Origin: Ectopseudomonas chengduensis
GTDB lineage: Bacteria > Pseudomonadota > Gammaproteobacteria > Pseudomonadales > Pseudomonadaceae
DNA length: 64,000 nt
NCBI RefSeq assembly: GCF_900102635.1
Contig: NZ_FMZQ01000007.1
Span: 1 to 64,000 of the forward strand
Direction of reading: 5' to 3'
Position numbers and translations under genes: made by a program
The notes under the pieces: model-generated
What the model saw: the letters and a program-made list of their open reading frames with translations, nothing else
The model's database searches: none
What the model was told of the DNA's origin: nothing
Part shown: in pieces, positions 52,015-60,165 of the stretch
Layout: each line of letters starts with the position of its first letter
Position numbering within the stretch: position 1 is the stretch's first letter

Positions 52015-52926
52015 TCAATAGGCGAGGAACATAAGCCCTACGCCAACCAGCATCGCCGCTCCGCACAGGATGACGTAACCGCCAGACGCCCCGCCGTTTG
52101 CATAAGCGAACCCTTCCACCCCGCTCGCGCTGAGGATGTGAGACGGCACTTTAGATGCAGCTACCATATTTGCTGCCGAATGACGGGACAGGTACACGAA
52201 GAATGCCCGATCAAACACCCAAGCTGCGCCACGCACCACGGCAAGCCCTAAGCCGGTGTAAAAGAGGTTTCCGATTGCCGCGCTCACCGGGCTATGCGAC
52301 ATCCAGTGAAGGCGCTGCGCCTCGACACTCAGCACATCAGCAATGCCACGACGGCCAGTGATGTCAGGGATTACCCCTGCAATATCAAGAGTGTAACGCA
52401 CACCACCCTCCCAGATACGCATACCGCTACCCAGCATTGCACTCACACCCACCAGAGTGGCAAACACCGCAATCCAGAGCGCTCCAACATACCCCTTCTT
52501 ACCAATCACGTTGTAGATTGGTGCAGCCCACATGGCGTAGGTAGCTTTACCAGCAAACAGGAAGAAAGCCGCCAGACCGGCCAGGAATCCAATGATATTT
52601 GCCGTGCCGTTGGTCTTGCCTGCCACATAGCCGAAGTAAATCAGGTAGATCAGCGCCGCAGCGACAAACACAGATCGCCATGCCCCCCAGATCGCGAAAA
52701 GCGGCATGCCTGCGTGCTCACGCCCATAGTAGAGCTTGATGTCGCCAGATGTATTCCTCGCTACGCCCAGAGCATTACCAGCATGAACAATCATCGCGTC
52801 AACTTTGCCGACAGCATTCCAAGCCAACCCCTTGGCCCACGGGATGTTGACCGGCGTATTGGCCGACGCAGCGCGCACATCAGCGATGGCAGAGTCGAAA
52901 ATTCCATTATCAGCTTTGTAGGTCAT
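52015..52926 (-). CDS. Polytopic membrane protein, unknown
   Basis: From the ATG at 52926 (AAGGAGA site upstream; a GTG at 52929 also fits) the product has 303 residues. A soluble N-terminus of about 75 residues is followed by about six membrane segments, for example SVFVAAALIYLIYFGYVAGK, NIIGFLAGLAAFFLFAGKA, ALWIAVFATLVGVSAML and GGYVILCGAAMLVGVGLMF at the end. It lies between dotA and the small regulator, transcribed alone. A role in entry exclusion or pore function can be imagined because such proteins often flank dotA/traY, but no motif shows it. Confidence 0.65.
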   Translation of the reverse strand: MTYKADNGIFDSAIADVRAASANTPVNIPWAKGLAWNAVGKVDAMIVHAGNALGVARNTSGDIKLYYGREHAGMPLFAIWGAWRSVFVAAALIYLIYFGYVAGKTNGTANIIGFLAGLAAFFLFAGKATYAMWAAPIYNVIGKKGYVGALWIAVFATLVGVSAMLGSGMRIWEGGVRYTLDIAGVIPDITGRRGIADVLSVEAQRLHWMSHSPVSAAIGNLFYTGLGLAVVRGAAWVFDRAFFVYLSRHSAANMVAASKVPSHILSASGVEGFAYANGGASGGYVILCGAAMLVGVGLMFLAY

Positions 52927-52982
52927 CACATTCTCCTTCGGGCACTACACCCTATGACTCTATATTAAGCCTTCCTCTTTAA

Positions 52983-53004
52983 TTTATCAAGAGGACTTGA
53001 TAAA
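52983..53004. promoter_or_regulatory. Perfect inverted repeat, likely operator
   Basis: TTTATCAAG (52983-52991) and CTTGATAAA (52996-53004) flank AGGA. It lies between the divergent genes at 52926 and 53039 and would overlap their promoters. The small protein at 53039 is a candidate for binding it. Confidence 0.7.
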
Positions 53005-53038
53005 CTATTTTCACAATCACTGAACTCTGGAGCTTACC

Positions 53039-53488
53039 GTGACCGAACTGATACCTAGACCCGGACGCCCTTCGCTCCCTGGCCATGACATTGCGCTTAA
53101 ACTTACAGCGCAGTCAGTAAATCACCTTAAAGAAGGCGCATCACTCCTGTCACAGCTGAACGGCAAGGCCGTTAGCAAGGCCGCGTGGTTTCGCCTCCTC
53201 CTATCGAATCTTGGCGAAACACCTCCGTCTCGGCTGATCACGGCAGAAGCTCTCAGAGAAGCCTGGCCGGCCGCTAAGGAAATGACGGATGGGAGTTGGG
53301 TGACCGTGAGGATCGAGGAAGCGCAGCGAGTTTGGCTGAGGCAATGGGAATGCTTTGTCCAGTCACTAGACTGGACAAGGGAGTTGTACAGGAACGAAAC
53401 CGCCTCACTTCTTGTAGAGATTCAGGGCCCAGCACTGAACAGCATGCTAAAACTTCAGATAGAAGCTCAAAAGAAAAGGGCCGACTAG
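53039..53488 (+). CDS. Small putative DNA-binding regulator
   Basis: A 149-residue protein with a GTG start (53039) and a GGAG site 7 bases upstream. The N-terminus PRPGRPSLPGHDIALKLTAQ contains an AT-hook-like GRP sequence often seen in plasmid regulators, followed by helices (SVNHLKEGASLLSQLNGKAV and SKAAWFRLLLSNL) compatible with a ribbon-helix-helix or helix-turn-helix. The C-terminal part is helical (VWLRQWECFVQSLDWTRELY). The perfect palindrome 35-56 bases upstream supports an autoregulated repressor. The exact family is not recognised. Confidence 0.55.
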   Translation: MTELIPRPGRPSLPGHDIALKLTAQSVNHLKEGASLLSQLNGKAVSKAAWFRLLLSNLGETPPSRLITAEALREAWPAAKEMTDGSWVTVRIEEAQRVWLRQWECFVQSLDWTRELYRNETASLLVEIQGPALNSMLKLQIEAQKKRAD

Positions 53489-53495
53489 CGGCCCT
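53471..53495 (-). terminator. Terminator of the dotC-parM operon
   Basis: AGGGCCG (53477-53483) pairs with CGGCCCT (53489-53495); on the minus strand it is followed by TTTTCTTTT. It includes the stop codon of the plus-strand gene in its loop region and that of the minus-strand gene at its edge. Confidence 0.75.
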
Positions 53496-53961
53496 AACTC
53501 ATGACTTGCCATCCCCTTTTCACATCCGGCGGTATGACAGCCTGCACGACCTGCATCTCCGCCTCACTCTGAACAGCTCTTGGCTGCTCGGTTGCAGGCC
53601 GGGTTGCCGCTGCAATCACATTCAGGCTCTGCCCCTCTCCCCCTCGGTCAGCATGACCGACCGCTGAGGACTCACCAGGCTCGGGTGTGGTTGAGTTCAA
53701 AGACAGCCTTAAATCTTGCGGATTAAACGGGAACTGACCATTCAAACCTAGGGACTCGACGAAGGCTTCACGCTTATAGCGCTCTAACATCGCCCCAACG
53801 ATCCATTCAGTATCCACCCCAAGGGATGCCTTTTCATTCAGCATCCTCACAAACCCCTGCAGTAGTTTGCTGTCAACATCATTGCCTTCCTTGGCAACGA
53901 TGTTGATTACACGCCTACGGACGTAGGTTGAGTGTGGCGGTTTCTTCTTAGGCGCGCCCAA
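53494..53961 (-). CDS. ParR/StbB-like partner of the actin-like protein
   Basis: A 155-residue protein that starts immediately after the stop of the parM-like gene (53962). The N-terminal 75 residues are basic and helical (PPHSTYVRRRVINIVAKEGN; LLQGFVRMLNEKASLGVDTE; WIVGAMLERYKREAF), suitable for a ribbon-helix-helix DNA-binding domain. The rest is a Ser/Glu/Ala-rich disordered tail ending in VIPPDVKRGWQVMS, which could bind the ParM filament end. Position directly after parM is that of parR/stbB in plasmid partition operons. The call rests mostly on context. Confidence 0.55.
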   Translation of the reverse strand: MGAPKKKPPHSTYVRRRVINIVAKEGNDVDSKLLQGFVRMLNEKASLGVDTEWIVGAMLERYKREAFVESLGLNGQFPFNPQDLRLSLNSTTPEPGESSAVGHADRGGEGQSLNVIAAATRPATEQPRAVQSEAEMQVVQAVIPPDVKRGWQVMS

Positions 53962-55041
53962 TTACTGATCCTCGAAGCTGCCCCAGGCGGCCATGTATTT
54001 CAAAGCACCTCGGGCATTAGCGAATTCATCCATGAATTCTGCACCCGGCAACATTTGCTCAAGCCATTGCTTGAAGACAATGGCACCTCCACCGATAACA
54101 ATGATCACCTGGTAGTTGCCAAGGTTGCCGAGTTTGCTACGGATGTAGCTAGTGATGCGTTCAGCAACTTCACCACAAGCTTCGTCACGGATGTCAGCGA
54201 GTTTCCAGTCCTTACTCAGGTACTTAGCCTCCCCCTTTTGCATGATCAAATTTACGAACCATGCCGGCAGACTTTTGTCATGGCCGCTAACCGCCACCCC
54301 TTCCTTGACCATGTGCTCACGCACCTTTGCGTCCAAAGCGTTCTTGGCGTCCAGGACGCCTGCCTTCTCAGTACCAGATGAGGCGTTGTTAATGATCAGA
54401 CGGTTATCACTGAGCTGGACAGCGAGGATATCCGTCGTGCTACCACCGATGTCGACGATAGCAATCTCACCTTGTAGGTTCATTGCCTCATCGCGAATGT
54501 TGCAGGCTTCATCCATAGCCCAGTCGAAGTAGCCACATAGCGCTTCGCAGTATGCGCTGACTGAGAGAATTTCAGGCTGGGCCTCACTACCAATAACCGT
54601 GACTGTCTTACCCTCTCCCTGGGTGAAGTTGTTGATAGTGGCAGCCTTCAGCGTCTCGTTCACGCTGCCGTCCTGGTTGTAGTAGTCGCGCAAGGGAAGT
54701 GTTACGGCAATGCGCGCCGGCATCCCCAGAAGGCCAGCCCGAGTCAGAGCATGATTTACCAACACTCTGTTAGCGAGGCTCGTAGGGTACTCACTGTTGC
54801 GAATGTTCATCGGATTCCTAACGGTAGGATCGCAGGTGTAGCGAACCCCGCCGACCTCGTACGCCCCCACTGCATTACCTTGTGCATCCGATAGGCTGTT
54901 GGTAGAGCCTACCTCAATGAGGGACGGGACCTTGAGGGTCAAGATTTTGCGGTCGCTATCAAACCAGGCGATCTTGTGGTCGGCGTAGCCGTTGTCATCA
55001 GCCACGAGGCGGGGAACGATTGTCTTCTTTTGAGCTTTCAT
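53962..55041 (-). CDS. parM: ParM/StbA-like actin-family ATPase
   Basis: A 359-residue actin-fold protein. Near the N-terminus is the phosphate-1-like VADDNGYADHKIA; in the middle is the phosphate-2 loop IAIVDIGGSTTDILAV (about residue 187); near the end is the adenosine motif VIIVIGGGAIVFKQWLEQ (about residue 316). Such proteins form filaments that push plasmid copies apart with the help of ParR bound to parC. Here it lies only 13 bases after an icmT-like gene, that is, as the fourth gene of a dotC-dotB-icmT operon, where R64 has traL. A filament with a role in conjugation is therefore an alternative. Confidence 0.82.
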   Translation of the reverse strand: MKAQKKTIVPRLVADDNGYADHKIAWFDSDRKILTLKVPSLIEVGSTNSLSDAQGNAVGAYEVGGVRYTCDPTVRNPMNIRNSEYPTSLANRVLVNHALTRAGLLGMPARIAVTLPLRDYYNQDGSVNETLKAATINNFTQGEGKTVTVIGSEAQPEILSVSAYCEALCGYFDWAMDEACNIRDEAMNLQGEIAIVDIGGSTTDILAVQLSDNRLIINNASSGTEKAGVLDAKNALDAKVREHMVKEGVAVSGHDKSLPAWFVNLIMQKGEAKYLSKDWKLADIRDEACGEVAERITSYIRSKLGNLGNYQVIIVIGGGAIVFKQWLEQMLPGAEFMDEFANARGALKYMAAWGSFEDQ

Positions 55042-55054
55042 TATTGGTTGTCCT

Positions 55055-55360
55055 TTACGAGTTCAGTTTGATTCTGCGGATGAGAGTGCGGCGTGTTGTC
55101 CTGTGCCGATAGCGACCAGCAATCCTTGAACGAAGTCGTTTCAAGGCGAGCCTAAGAGACCAACCTCGGCGTTCCAGGAGAATTAACACCAGGACGCAAG
55201 TGAGCGAGATTTTCAGGGTGGTTAGAAACGGCAGTACCGGCAGTACCATCAAGGGTACGAGCACACTGGTATGAGCCTCAAAGAGCTTGAGGCTGACCTT
55301 CGACTGCTTGCTTGCGTGCGCCGTAATGATCCGATGCCCGTCAGGAGTTGTGATCGGCAT
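55055..55360 (-). CDS. icmT: IcmT/TraK-like small membrane protein
   Basis: A 101-residue protein (Legionella IcmT, 86 residues). SKVSLKLFEAHTSVLVPLM is comparable with the ARPTRFFFIDARAVFPL region; a membrane segment (LTTLKISLTCVLVLILLERR) ends in the ILER-like motif and is followed by LRLALKRLRSRIAGRYR, like FFRWLRSFIAGPRK of IcmT. The tail is basic. It overlaps dotB by 20 bases. R64 has the same order traI-traJ-traK (dotC-dotB-icmT). Confidence 0.72.
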   Translation of the reverse strand: MPITTPDGHRIITAHASKQSKVSLKLFEAHTSVLVPLMVLPVLPFLTTLKISLTCVLVLILLERRGWSLRLALKRLRSRIAGRYRHRTTRRTLIRRIKLNS

Positions 55361-56501
55361 ATTTCAACTCCGCTTTGAGGGCCAGCATTTCGTCCTCATG
55401 AAGGTTACCGAGTTCGTACTGCTCTTCTGCGTCTACGAGCAGGTCGCGGCCATGCTCCTTTACCAGCCTCTGAATTTCATTGGGCAACTGGTCATAAGGT
55501 ATACGGAGCAGGTGTGAGCGAATGTCCTGGGTAAACACTAGCCAGGACCTGACCGGGACTCTTCCCCGACCGTCCCTGCGACGCAACAGCCTCTGATGCA
55601 TGATCATTCGTGACTGGTCGATCAATCCGTTGCTTATCCGTACTCGGTCACCAGCATCGAAGGCGTCAGCCATACGCGGAATCGCCATGTGGACGTTGTT
55701 GGTGTGCGTCGTGGTGTAGGTCGCGTGTCCCGTCATTGCTGACAGCACAGCTCCTTCAATTGTTTCTCGGTCTCGGGCCTCACCGTAGGCAATCACCATC
55801 GGGTGGCGACGCAGCGAGTTCCGCGTAGCCTTAGCAAATGTCTTAAGGTGCGCACCGTAGCCTTTGCCGATCTCTGTCTGAGCAATGATTCCTGTCTGGT
55901 TCGGAATCGAGTACAGGTCATTCTCAATCGGTGCGTAGTAGGTGAGGATGTGCTTGCCCATAGGGTCAGTCGCATGCGCTCTCATGAAGGCGTCAAGTGC
56001 TGTTGTTTTTCCCGACCCAGTTGGTCCACACAGGATTACAAGCCCACTCTTCGGCAATGCCGCCTCCTGGATTGCTTGCGGCATTCCAAGCTCATCCATT
56101 GTTTTCGGCACTCCTGTGATCGGTCGAAACACAATCCCAAGGCCCGCACCACCATTCAAGCCCATGCATCCAGTTGCGTTGACGCGAAAGCGCAGTGTTT
56201 TTCCTCGGCCTAGCTGGATAACGTGAGAGAAGTCGATATCTTCCTGCTGTTGTAGCTCCATAGCAGCGTTCGGGTTGTCTGTGATACGGACCAAGAGGTC
56301 TCGCAGCTCGTCGGTCATCAGCGGGCGCGCCCCAAGGCGGACTACACGTTCAGACCAGATCATGCCAAACGGATAGCCTGTAACCAGGATGAGGTCGTCA
56401 CCCTTGTTCTCGATCACATACATCAATGCTTTGTTGAGAGTGTCGACATTGAACACTGGGGGTTCAGTGAACTCGATTGCAGGAAGGCCTAGCGCGTCCA
56501 T
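55341..56501 (-). CDS. dotB: DotB/TraJ, VirB11-class secretion ATPase
   Basis: A 386-residue ATPase (Legionella DotB, 377). Motifs: Walker A VILCGPTGSGKTTALDAF at about residue 155, an Asp-box region (KHILTYYAPIENDLYSIPNQ), Walker B-like RRHPMVIAYGEARDRETIEG and the His box ATYTTTHTNNVHMAIPRM. It is a hexameric cytoplasmic ATPase of the I-type channel that works with IcmB/DotO. It overlaps dotC by 13 bases. Confidence 0.92.
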   Translation of the reverse strand: MDALGLPAIEFTEPPVFNVDTLNKALMYVIENKGDDLILVTGYPFGMIWSERVVRLGARPLMTDELRDLLVRITDNPNAAMELQQQEDIDFSHVIQLGRGKTLRFRVNATGCMGLNGGAGLGIVFRPITGVPKTMDELGMPQAIQEAALPKSGLVILCGPTGSGKTTALDAFMRAHATDPMGKHILTYYAPIENDLYSIPNQTGIIAQTEIGKGYGAHLKTFAKATRNSLRRHPMVIAYGEARDRETIEGAVLSAMTGHATYTTTHTNNVHMAIPRMADAFDAGDRVRISNGLIDQSRMIMHQRLLRRRDGRGRVPVRSWLVFTQDIRSHLLRIPYDQLPNEIQRLVKEHGRDLLVDAEEQYELGNLHEDEMLALKAELKYADHNS

Positions 56502-57256
56502 ACTGGCCTCCAGTCGCCTGACTGCTTGTAGTTGGCGATGTCTTTGATGCTGTAGATCACCTCGCCAACGTTCATGGTTCGGCCATTGAAAGTCACACGA
56601 TTGGCCACCACCTTAAGCGCAGCAGGCGAAATCATTTCCTTGGACTCAAGCGTCTTATAGAGGTGACGCCCTTCTACAGCTTTGGTCAGCGAGGCGAGGC
56701 GATCCTGATAGATCGAGTCGGCCTGCCGGACGCCGGCTCTCCAGCCTTCATCCAAGCCTGCCTTCCAAGCAATCACTTCAGTTTCGCTCCGAGGAAGCAT
56801 CGAACTATGAGGCGGCTCCGGATAGCCATACTGCTGCCAGAGGTAGTCGCGCCAGGTCGGCACGACCGAGATGATCTTCGCCTCTTCCTCGATTGTGTAG
56901 GCATCACGCACTACTCGCGCCTCTGCCTTCTCCTGATCGAGGATGAACTGGTTCGGAGTCTGTACGATTGCGGGAACCAGTAGGCGACCTTCTTTGACGA
57001 ATCCCGCAAAGCTGAAGGTGACGTTGAGCTTTGGCTCATTGGTGTTTAGATACTCCATGATCAGGCCATAGCGATACGCTAGTCCCGTCTGCGCACCAAC
57101 ACGTAGCGCCTCCTCCCTCACTGCGCGAAAGCGCAGCCCCTGCTCAGCTTCTTTGCCCTCTGCCACTACCCCGCCTTTCATCTCCTTCAACTCTCGAAGA
57201 ACAGGTGGGTTTTGCAGGCCATCTGGCACAGCTACGTCTGCGACCTGAAAGTCCAT
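56489..57256 (-). CDS. dotC: DotC/TraI-like outer-membrane ring protein without visible signal
   Basis: A 255-residue protein with the DotC core: LRFRAVREEALRVGAQTGLA, YRYGLIMEYLN, LVPAIVQTP, the hallmark PTWRDYLWQQYGYPEPPHSS, and EVIAWKAGLDEGWRAGVRQA. DotC normally is a lipoprotein of about 300 residues. Here the ATG at 57256 has a good site (GAGGTAAAG), and a TAA stop stands in frame a few codons upstream, so no signal peptide or lipobox is encoded. Either the signal was lost or the protein is exported or anchored in another way. It begins the dotC-dotB-icmT-parM-parR operon. Confidence 0.82.
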   Translation of the reverse strand: MDFQVADVAVPDGLQNPPVLRELKEMKGGVVAEGKEAEQGLRFRAVREEALRVGAQTGLAYRYGLIMEYLNTNEPKLNVTFSFAGFVKEGRLLVPAIVQTPNQFILDQEKAEARVVRDAYTIEEEAKIISVVPTWRDYLWQQYGYPEPPHSSMLPRSETEVIAWKAGLDEGWRAGVRQADSIYQDRLASLTKAVEGRHLYKTLESKEMISPAALKVVANRVTFNGRTMNVGEVIYSIKDIANYKQSGDWRPVWTR

Positions 57257-57293
57257 CTTTACCTCTTACGGTGATATTGAGCAGTGGATTTTT

Positions 57294-57328
57294 AAGGCAT
57301 ACCGATGCCTTAGCACCTCCACGGTGCT
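57294..57328. other. Two adjacent hairpins upstream of dotC
   Basis: AAGGCAT (57294-57300) with ATGCCTT (57305-57311), loop ACCG; then AGCACC (57312-57317) with GGTGCT (57323-57328), loop TCCAC. The stems are contiguous. They lie in the leader of dotC, and no T-tract makes either a standard terminator. Confidence 0.6.
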
Positions 57329-57348
57329 CGAAATTGTATCACTAAACC
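57328..57348 (+). promoter_or_regulatory. Promoter-like element pointing towards the repeat region
   Basis: The plus strand reads TCGAAATT then GTATCACTAAACC, the second part being identical to the 40004-40016 copy (GTATCACTAAACC) before the dsbC-like gene. No gene follows for 600 bases, so it may drive an untranslated RNA or the recombinase gene. Confidence 0.4.
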
Positions 57349-57350
57349 AT

Positions 57351-57591
57351 ATAAAGCCAATAGCTGGCGATAAAGGCCATATCCCATTCTTCGGGCAAAA
57401 ATGGCAGGAAAAGCCATATCAGCCTAAAAAACCACAATAGAAACCGTGCGCGACCCGATACAAACACACCTATCTTAAGCGGCGACTGGCACAAATGGCT
57501 TTTTATGGCAGATAAAGCCATAGTTGGGTGATTGTGCCGATACTGGCCCCTTTGCTACTTAATCGCCAGAAAGCGTTTGGAGAAGCCATTT
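57351..57591. repeat. Cluster of AAAGCCATA repeats
   Basis: AAAGCCATA-like units occur at 57353 (AAAGCCAATA), 57372 (AAAGGCCATAT), 57410 (AAAGCCATAT), 57493-57508 (inverse, ATGGCTTTTTATGG), 57514 (AAAGCCATA) and 57582 (GAAGCCATTT). The stretch has no credible coding sequence. Confidence 0.6.
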
Positions 57592-57742
57592 CCATTAAGA
57601 TATCTCCTAGTCCTCCACCCCACCCTTGCTCTTAGAGCCCGGTTGCCGGGATCACAAAGAGTCCATTCCCAGCACTGCATACCTCGCCCTCCCCATACCT
57701 CCCTCGCCTAACGAAGCCCAACATTCATCTTTTCCTTTGATC

Positions 57743-57884
57743 TGTATCACCCCTTGCAAGCTGTACGTGTATCACCTGTTGCGCGGGAATATTTCCGGCT
57801 TAGAATCATGCTCTGTATCACCCCTTGCTTGGTGTAAAAACCGTAGCAAGACTATTAAGGGGTATGTGTTTGGGGTGATACACG
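57743..57884. repeat. TGTATCACCCCTTGC repeats upstream of the recombinase
   Basis: TGTATCACCCCTTGC occurs at 57743-57757 and 57814-57828, each followed by a sequence ending in TGTA (57765, 57836). A divergent copy, TGTATCACCTGTTGC, lies at 57768-57782, and an inverted copy, GGGGTGATACACG, at 57872-57884. They lie 65-206 bases before the recombinase start and could be operators or recombinase-binding arms. Confidence 0.7.
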
Positions 57885-57948
57885 CCAAACGCATGCCCCT
57901 GGACATCAGCGCTGTATTCAAGCAACCCAAAGCACCTTGGAGCCGCAC

Positions 57949-59088
57949 ATGCCACTCGATGATTCAATCAGGTACAGGGCAGAAAACCTGTTGTTGAGGT
58001 TTAGAGAAGAGACAGGGGTTGGTTCGGTGGATGCTGATGCTGCCGCTCTGATTGCATGGCTGAACAAGAGGGTTGTAGAGGACAAACTCTCCCCTCTTAC
58101 AGCGAAGTGCTACAGAAGGTGGATGGCTGCTTACCTGGAGGATATCGAGCACCCGAGTTCCAAGTTCGTACGAAACTGGTTACCACCAGGATCGCGGGAG
58201 GCGGCCATCGTTGAAGACGACAAGGAGGCTGGTGATCTGATCCAGCATCTTCAGCTCATGGGCACGGACAACAATTCCATCTATGCCTCGTACATCGATC
58301 AGGATGGATTCAAGTCCTTGATGCGTCAGCTTGTAGAAGAAACACCTGCCGGTGCCCAGCGCTATAAGGGTGGGGAAAATATCGTTGCGCTTCTGGTTCT
58401 TACTGCTATGACTGGCTTGCGACCTATGGAGTGGCCGCAGGCTCGCCTGCTAGATAGCTACTACTGCCCAAACACAAAACTGACGTTAGGCCCTGTGCTT
58501 GAGGTGCATACCCTGAAACAATCTGGCAGGAGGGATGACAATCCTCTTAAACCGAAAAGACATCTCCTGCTTGATGAGTGGCCCAGTGATCAGCTTGATC
58601 AGCTGAAGTACTTTATGGGCGAGGTCGTCGGTTCGGGGGATTTCAAGAAGTGGTACAACACCAGTAGGGCTACCTTATCGAGGGCATGGAGGCGGCTGTG
58701 CGGGGCCACAGGTGGCGAGCTTGATCACGAGGGCACTGATGTAGACGGCAACCAGGCCGGTTCGTTGAGCGTCACGTTCTATACAGCCAGGCACATATTC
58801 GCAGAGGAAGTCAGGCGCAGCCTGAAGTACACCAGGTACGAGTTGGCTGCGATGCTTGGTCATTCGATGCTGACGAACCAGAAGTACTACGGACCGCGAG
58901 ATAGCACATCTGACAGGGGATTCGCGTTTATCCTTCCAAGGCCTTGGCCTGGGGATGCCGATGAGATCATGACCTGGGATAAGCAGGTGAACCCTGTATC
59001 CCATAGGGTTCGCCAGGGTGACTTGTTCTTTAGCGAAAAACCAATGAGTACCGTCCAAGACTCAATTGCTGAGTTTTACATGCGGTAG
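57949..59088 (+). CDS. Tyrosine recombinase
   Basis: From the ATG at 57949 (GGAG site 6 bases upstream; a TTG at 57937 is an alternative) the product has 379 residues. An N-terminal SAM-like core-binding domain (about residues 1-125) is followed by the catalytic domain: Arg I in TAMTGLRPMEWPQA (about residue 160), a Lys-bearing beta hairpin (EVHTLKQSGRRDD), Arg II in TFYTARHIFAEEVRR (the usual His two positions before is Phe/Tyr), His III in AMLGHSMLTNQ, and nucleophile Tyr in TNQKYYGP (Tyr 313 or 314). It may resolve plasmid multimers or catalyse integration. Several repeat copies precede it. No second recombinase gene is nearby. Confidence 0.85.
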   Translation: MPLDDSIRYRAENLLLRFREETGVGSVDADAAALIAWLNKRVVEDKLSPLTAKCYRRWMAAYLEDIEHPSSKFVRNWLPPGSREAAIVEDDKEAGDLIQHLQLMGTDNNSIYASYIDQDGFKSLMRQLVEETPAGAQRYKGGENIVALLVLTAMTGLRPMEWPQARLLDSYYCPNTKLTLGPVLEVHTLKQSGRRDDNPLKPKRHLLLDEWPSDQLDQLKYFMGEVVGSGDFKKWYNTSRATLSRAWRRLCGATGGELDHEGTDVDGNQAGSLSVTFYTARHIFAEEVRRSLKYTRYELAAMLGHSMLTNQKYYGPRDSTSDRGFAFILPRPWPGDADEIMTWDKQVNPVSHRVRQGDLFFSEKPMSTVQDSIAEFYMR

Positions 59089-59188
59089 CCGGTGCTTGCG
59101 CCAGACTGATGCGGCAGTGATAATCCAAAGCGTCGACGTGCAACGCGAAGACGCTTATAAAATGGATCGTACGATCCAGTATTGCGAG

Positions 59189-60165
59189 GGCGAGCGCAGC
59201 GAGCCCAACATGTCGTTACCCCTGATCTGTCTTAAACCATTCTTCTCGGCATCGAGAGAAGGTTATCGCTTTCGCCAATTAGTTTCGAGTACGAAACATC
59301 GGTCCGAGTGAGGAAGAAGGGCGCGAGGCGAGCGTAGCGAGCCATCATGTCGTCTACTAGGTACTTCTCGGCATCGAAACTATTCGCTTTCGTTCCCGAT
59401 ATAGCCCTTGTCATCCATGCAATGACTCGATAGCGATGGAAATGTCGAGCCGGGGCGAGCGAAGCGAGCCAGCATGTCGTTCACCAGATCAAATCGTCAC
59501 CGATTTACGATTCGGCAAAGAGATGCAGCCTACGCGCGAGCGATATACGGGGAGCGAAATGCGCTCCCCGCAAAGATAGACGATCCAATCGACCACGGCA
59601 CGAGATACAGGGAGAGCGAAGCGAGCCGAAATGCACGCCATCAAGGGTGAATCTCGCCAGCCAGATGATTTACATGGTGATCGACAGGTACTTTCGTTGC
59701 CGGCCAACACCAAAGGGCATGGACTGCGGCAGACAAGCGAAAGATAGACGATCCAATCGGCCGCGAGCGCGGCATTGTCGGTAGCGATTAGATCGCAGTG
59801 CGATCCAGAGTGCATAACCCGCCAACATAGACGAACCAATCGGTCACGAGTGCGCGAAGCGCATGCATGGCGGGGCGAGCGCAGCGAGCCAGCATCTCGA
59901 CATCCAGGTCAACCTGGCCAGCAGCATTCATCTCGCACACAAGATAGACGAACCAATCGGCACCGATGCTTAGCATCTCGCCAACCATAGCAACGCATGA
60001 TTGCTGATGCTGGCCGCGCCGGGCCCTATAACCTCGCCAGCGCGCGTGTAAAGGCGATAACGCGCCCTACCCTCGCCCACGACACATAAGCCTCGCTAGC
60101 GGCTCACAGGGGCCGCGAGGCGGCCGCTATGGCTCTTGAGGCGAGCGCAGCGAGCCGCCATATCG
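59189..60165 (+). repeat. Six dispersed GGCGAGCGNAGCGAGCC repeats
   Basis: Copies start at 59189, 59327, 59454, 59611 (GGAGAGCG variant), 59874 and 60140, all in the same orientation. Four are followed by NNCATGTCG or NNCATCTCG. Each unit contains GCGAGC twice in direct order. The first four are spaced 127-157 bases apart. Confidence 0.8.
59548..59570. other. Perfect 9-bp hairpin within the repeat region
   Basis: CGGGGAGCG (59548-59556) and CGCTCCCCG (59562-59570) flank AAATG. It lies directly before the first iteron. No T-tract follows. Confidence 0.65.

Noticed and set aside
57257..57948. CRISPR array among the repeats
   Set aside because: The units are short, unevenly spaced and of mixed orientation, without constant spacer length, and no cas genes are nearby.
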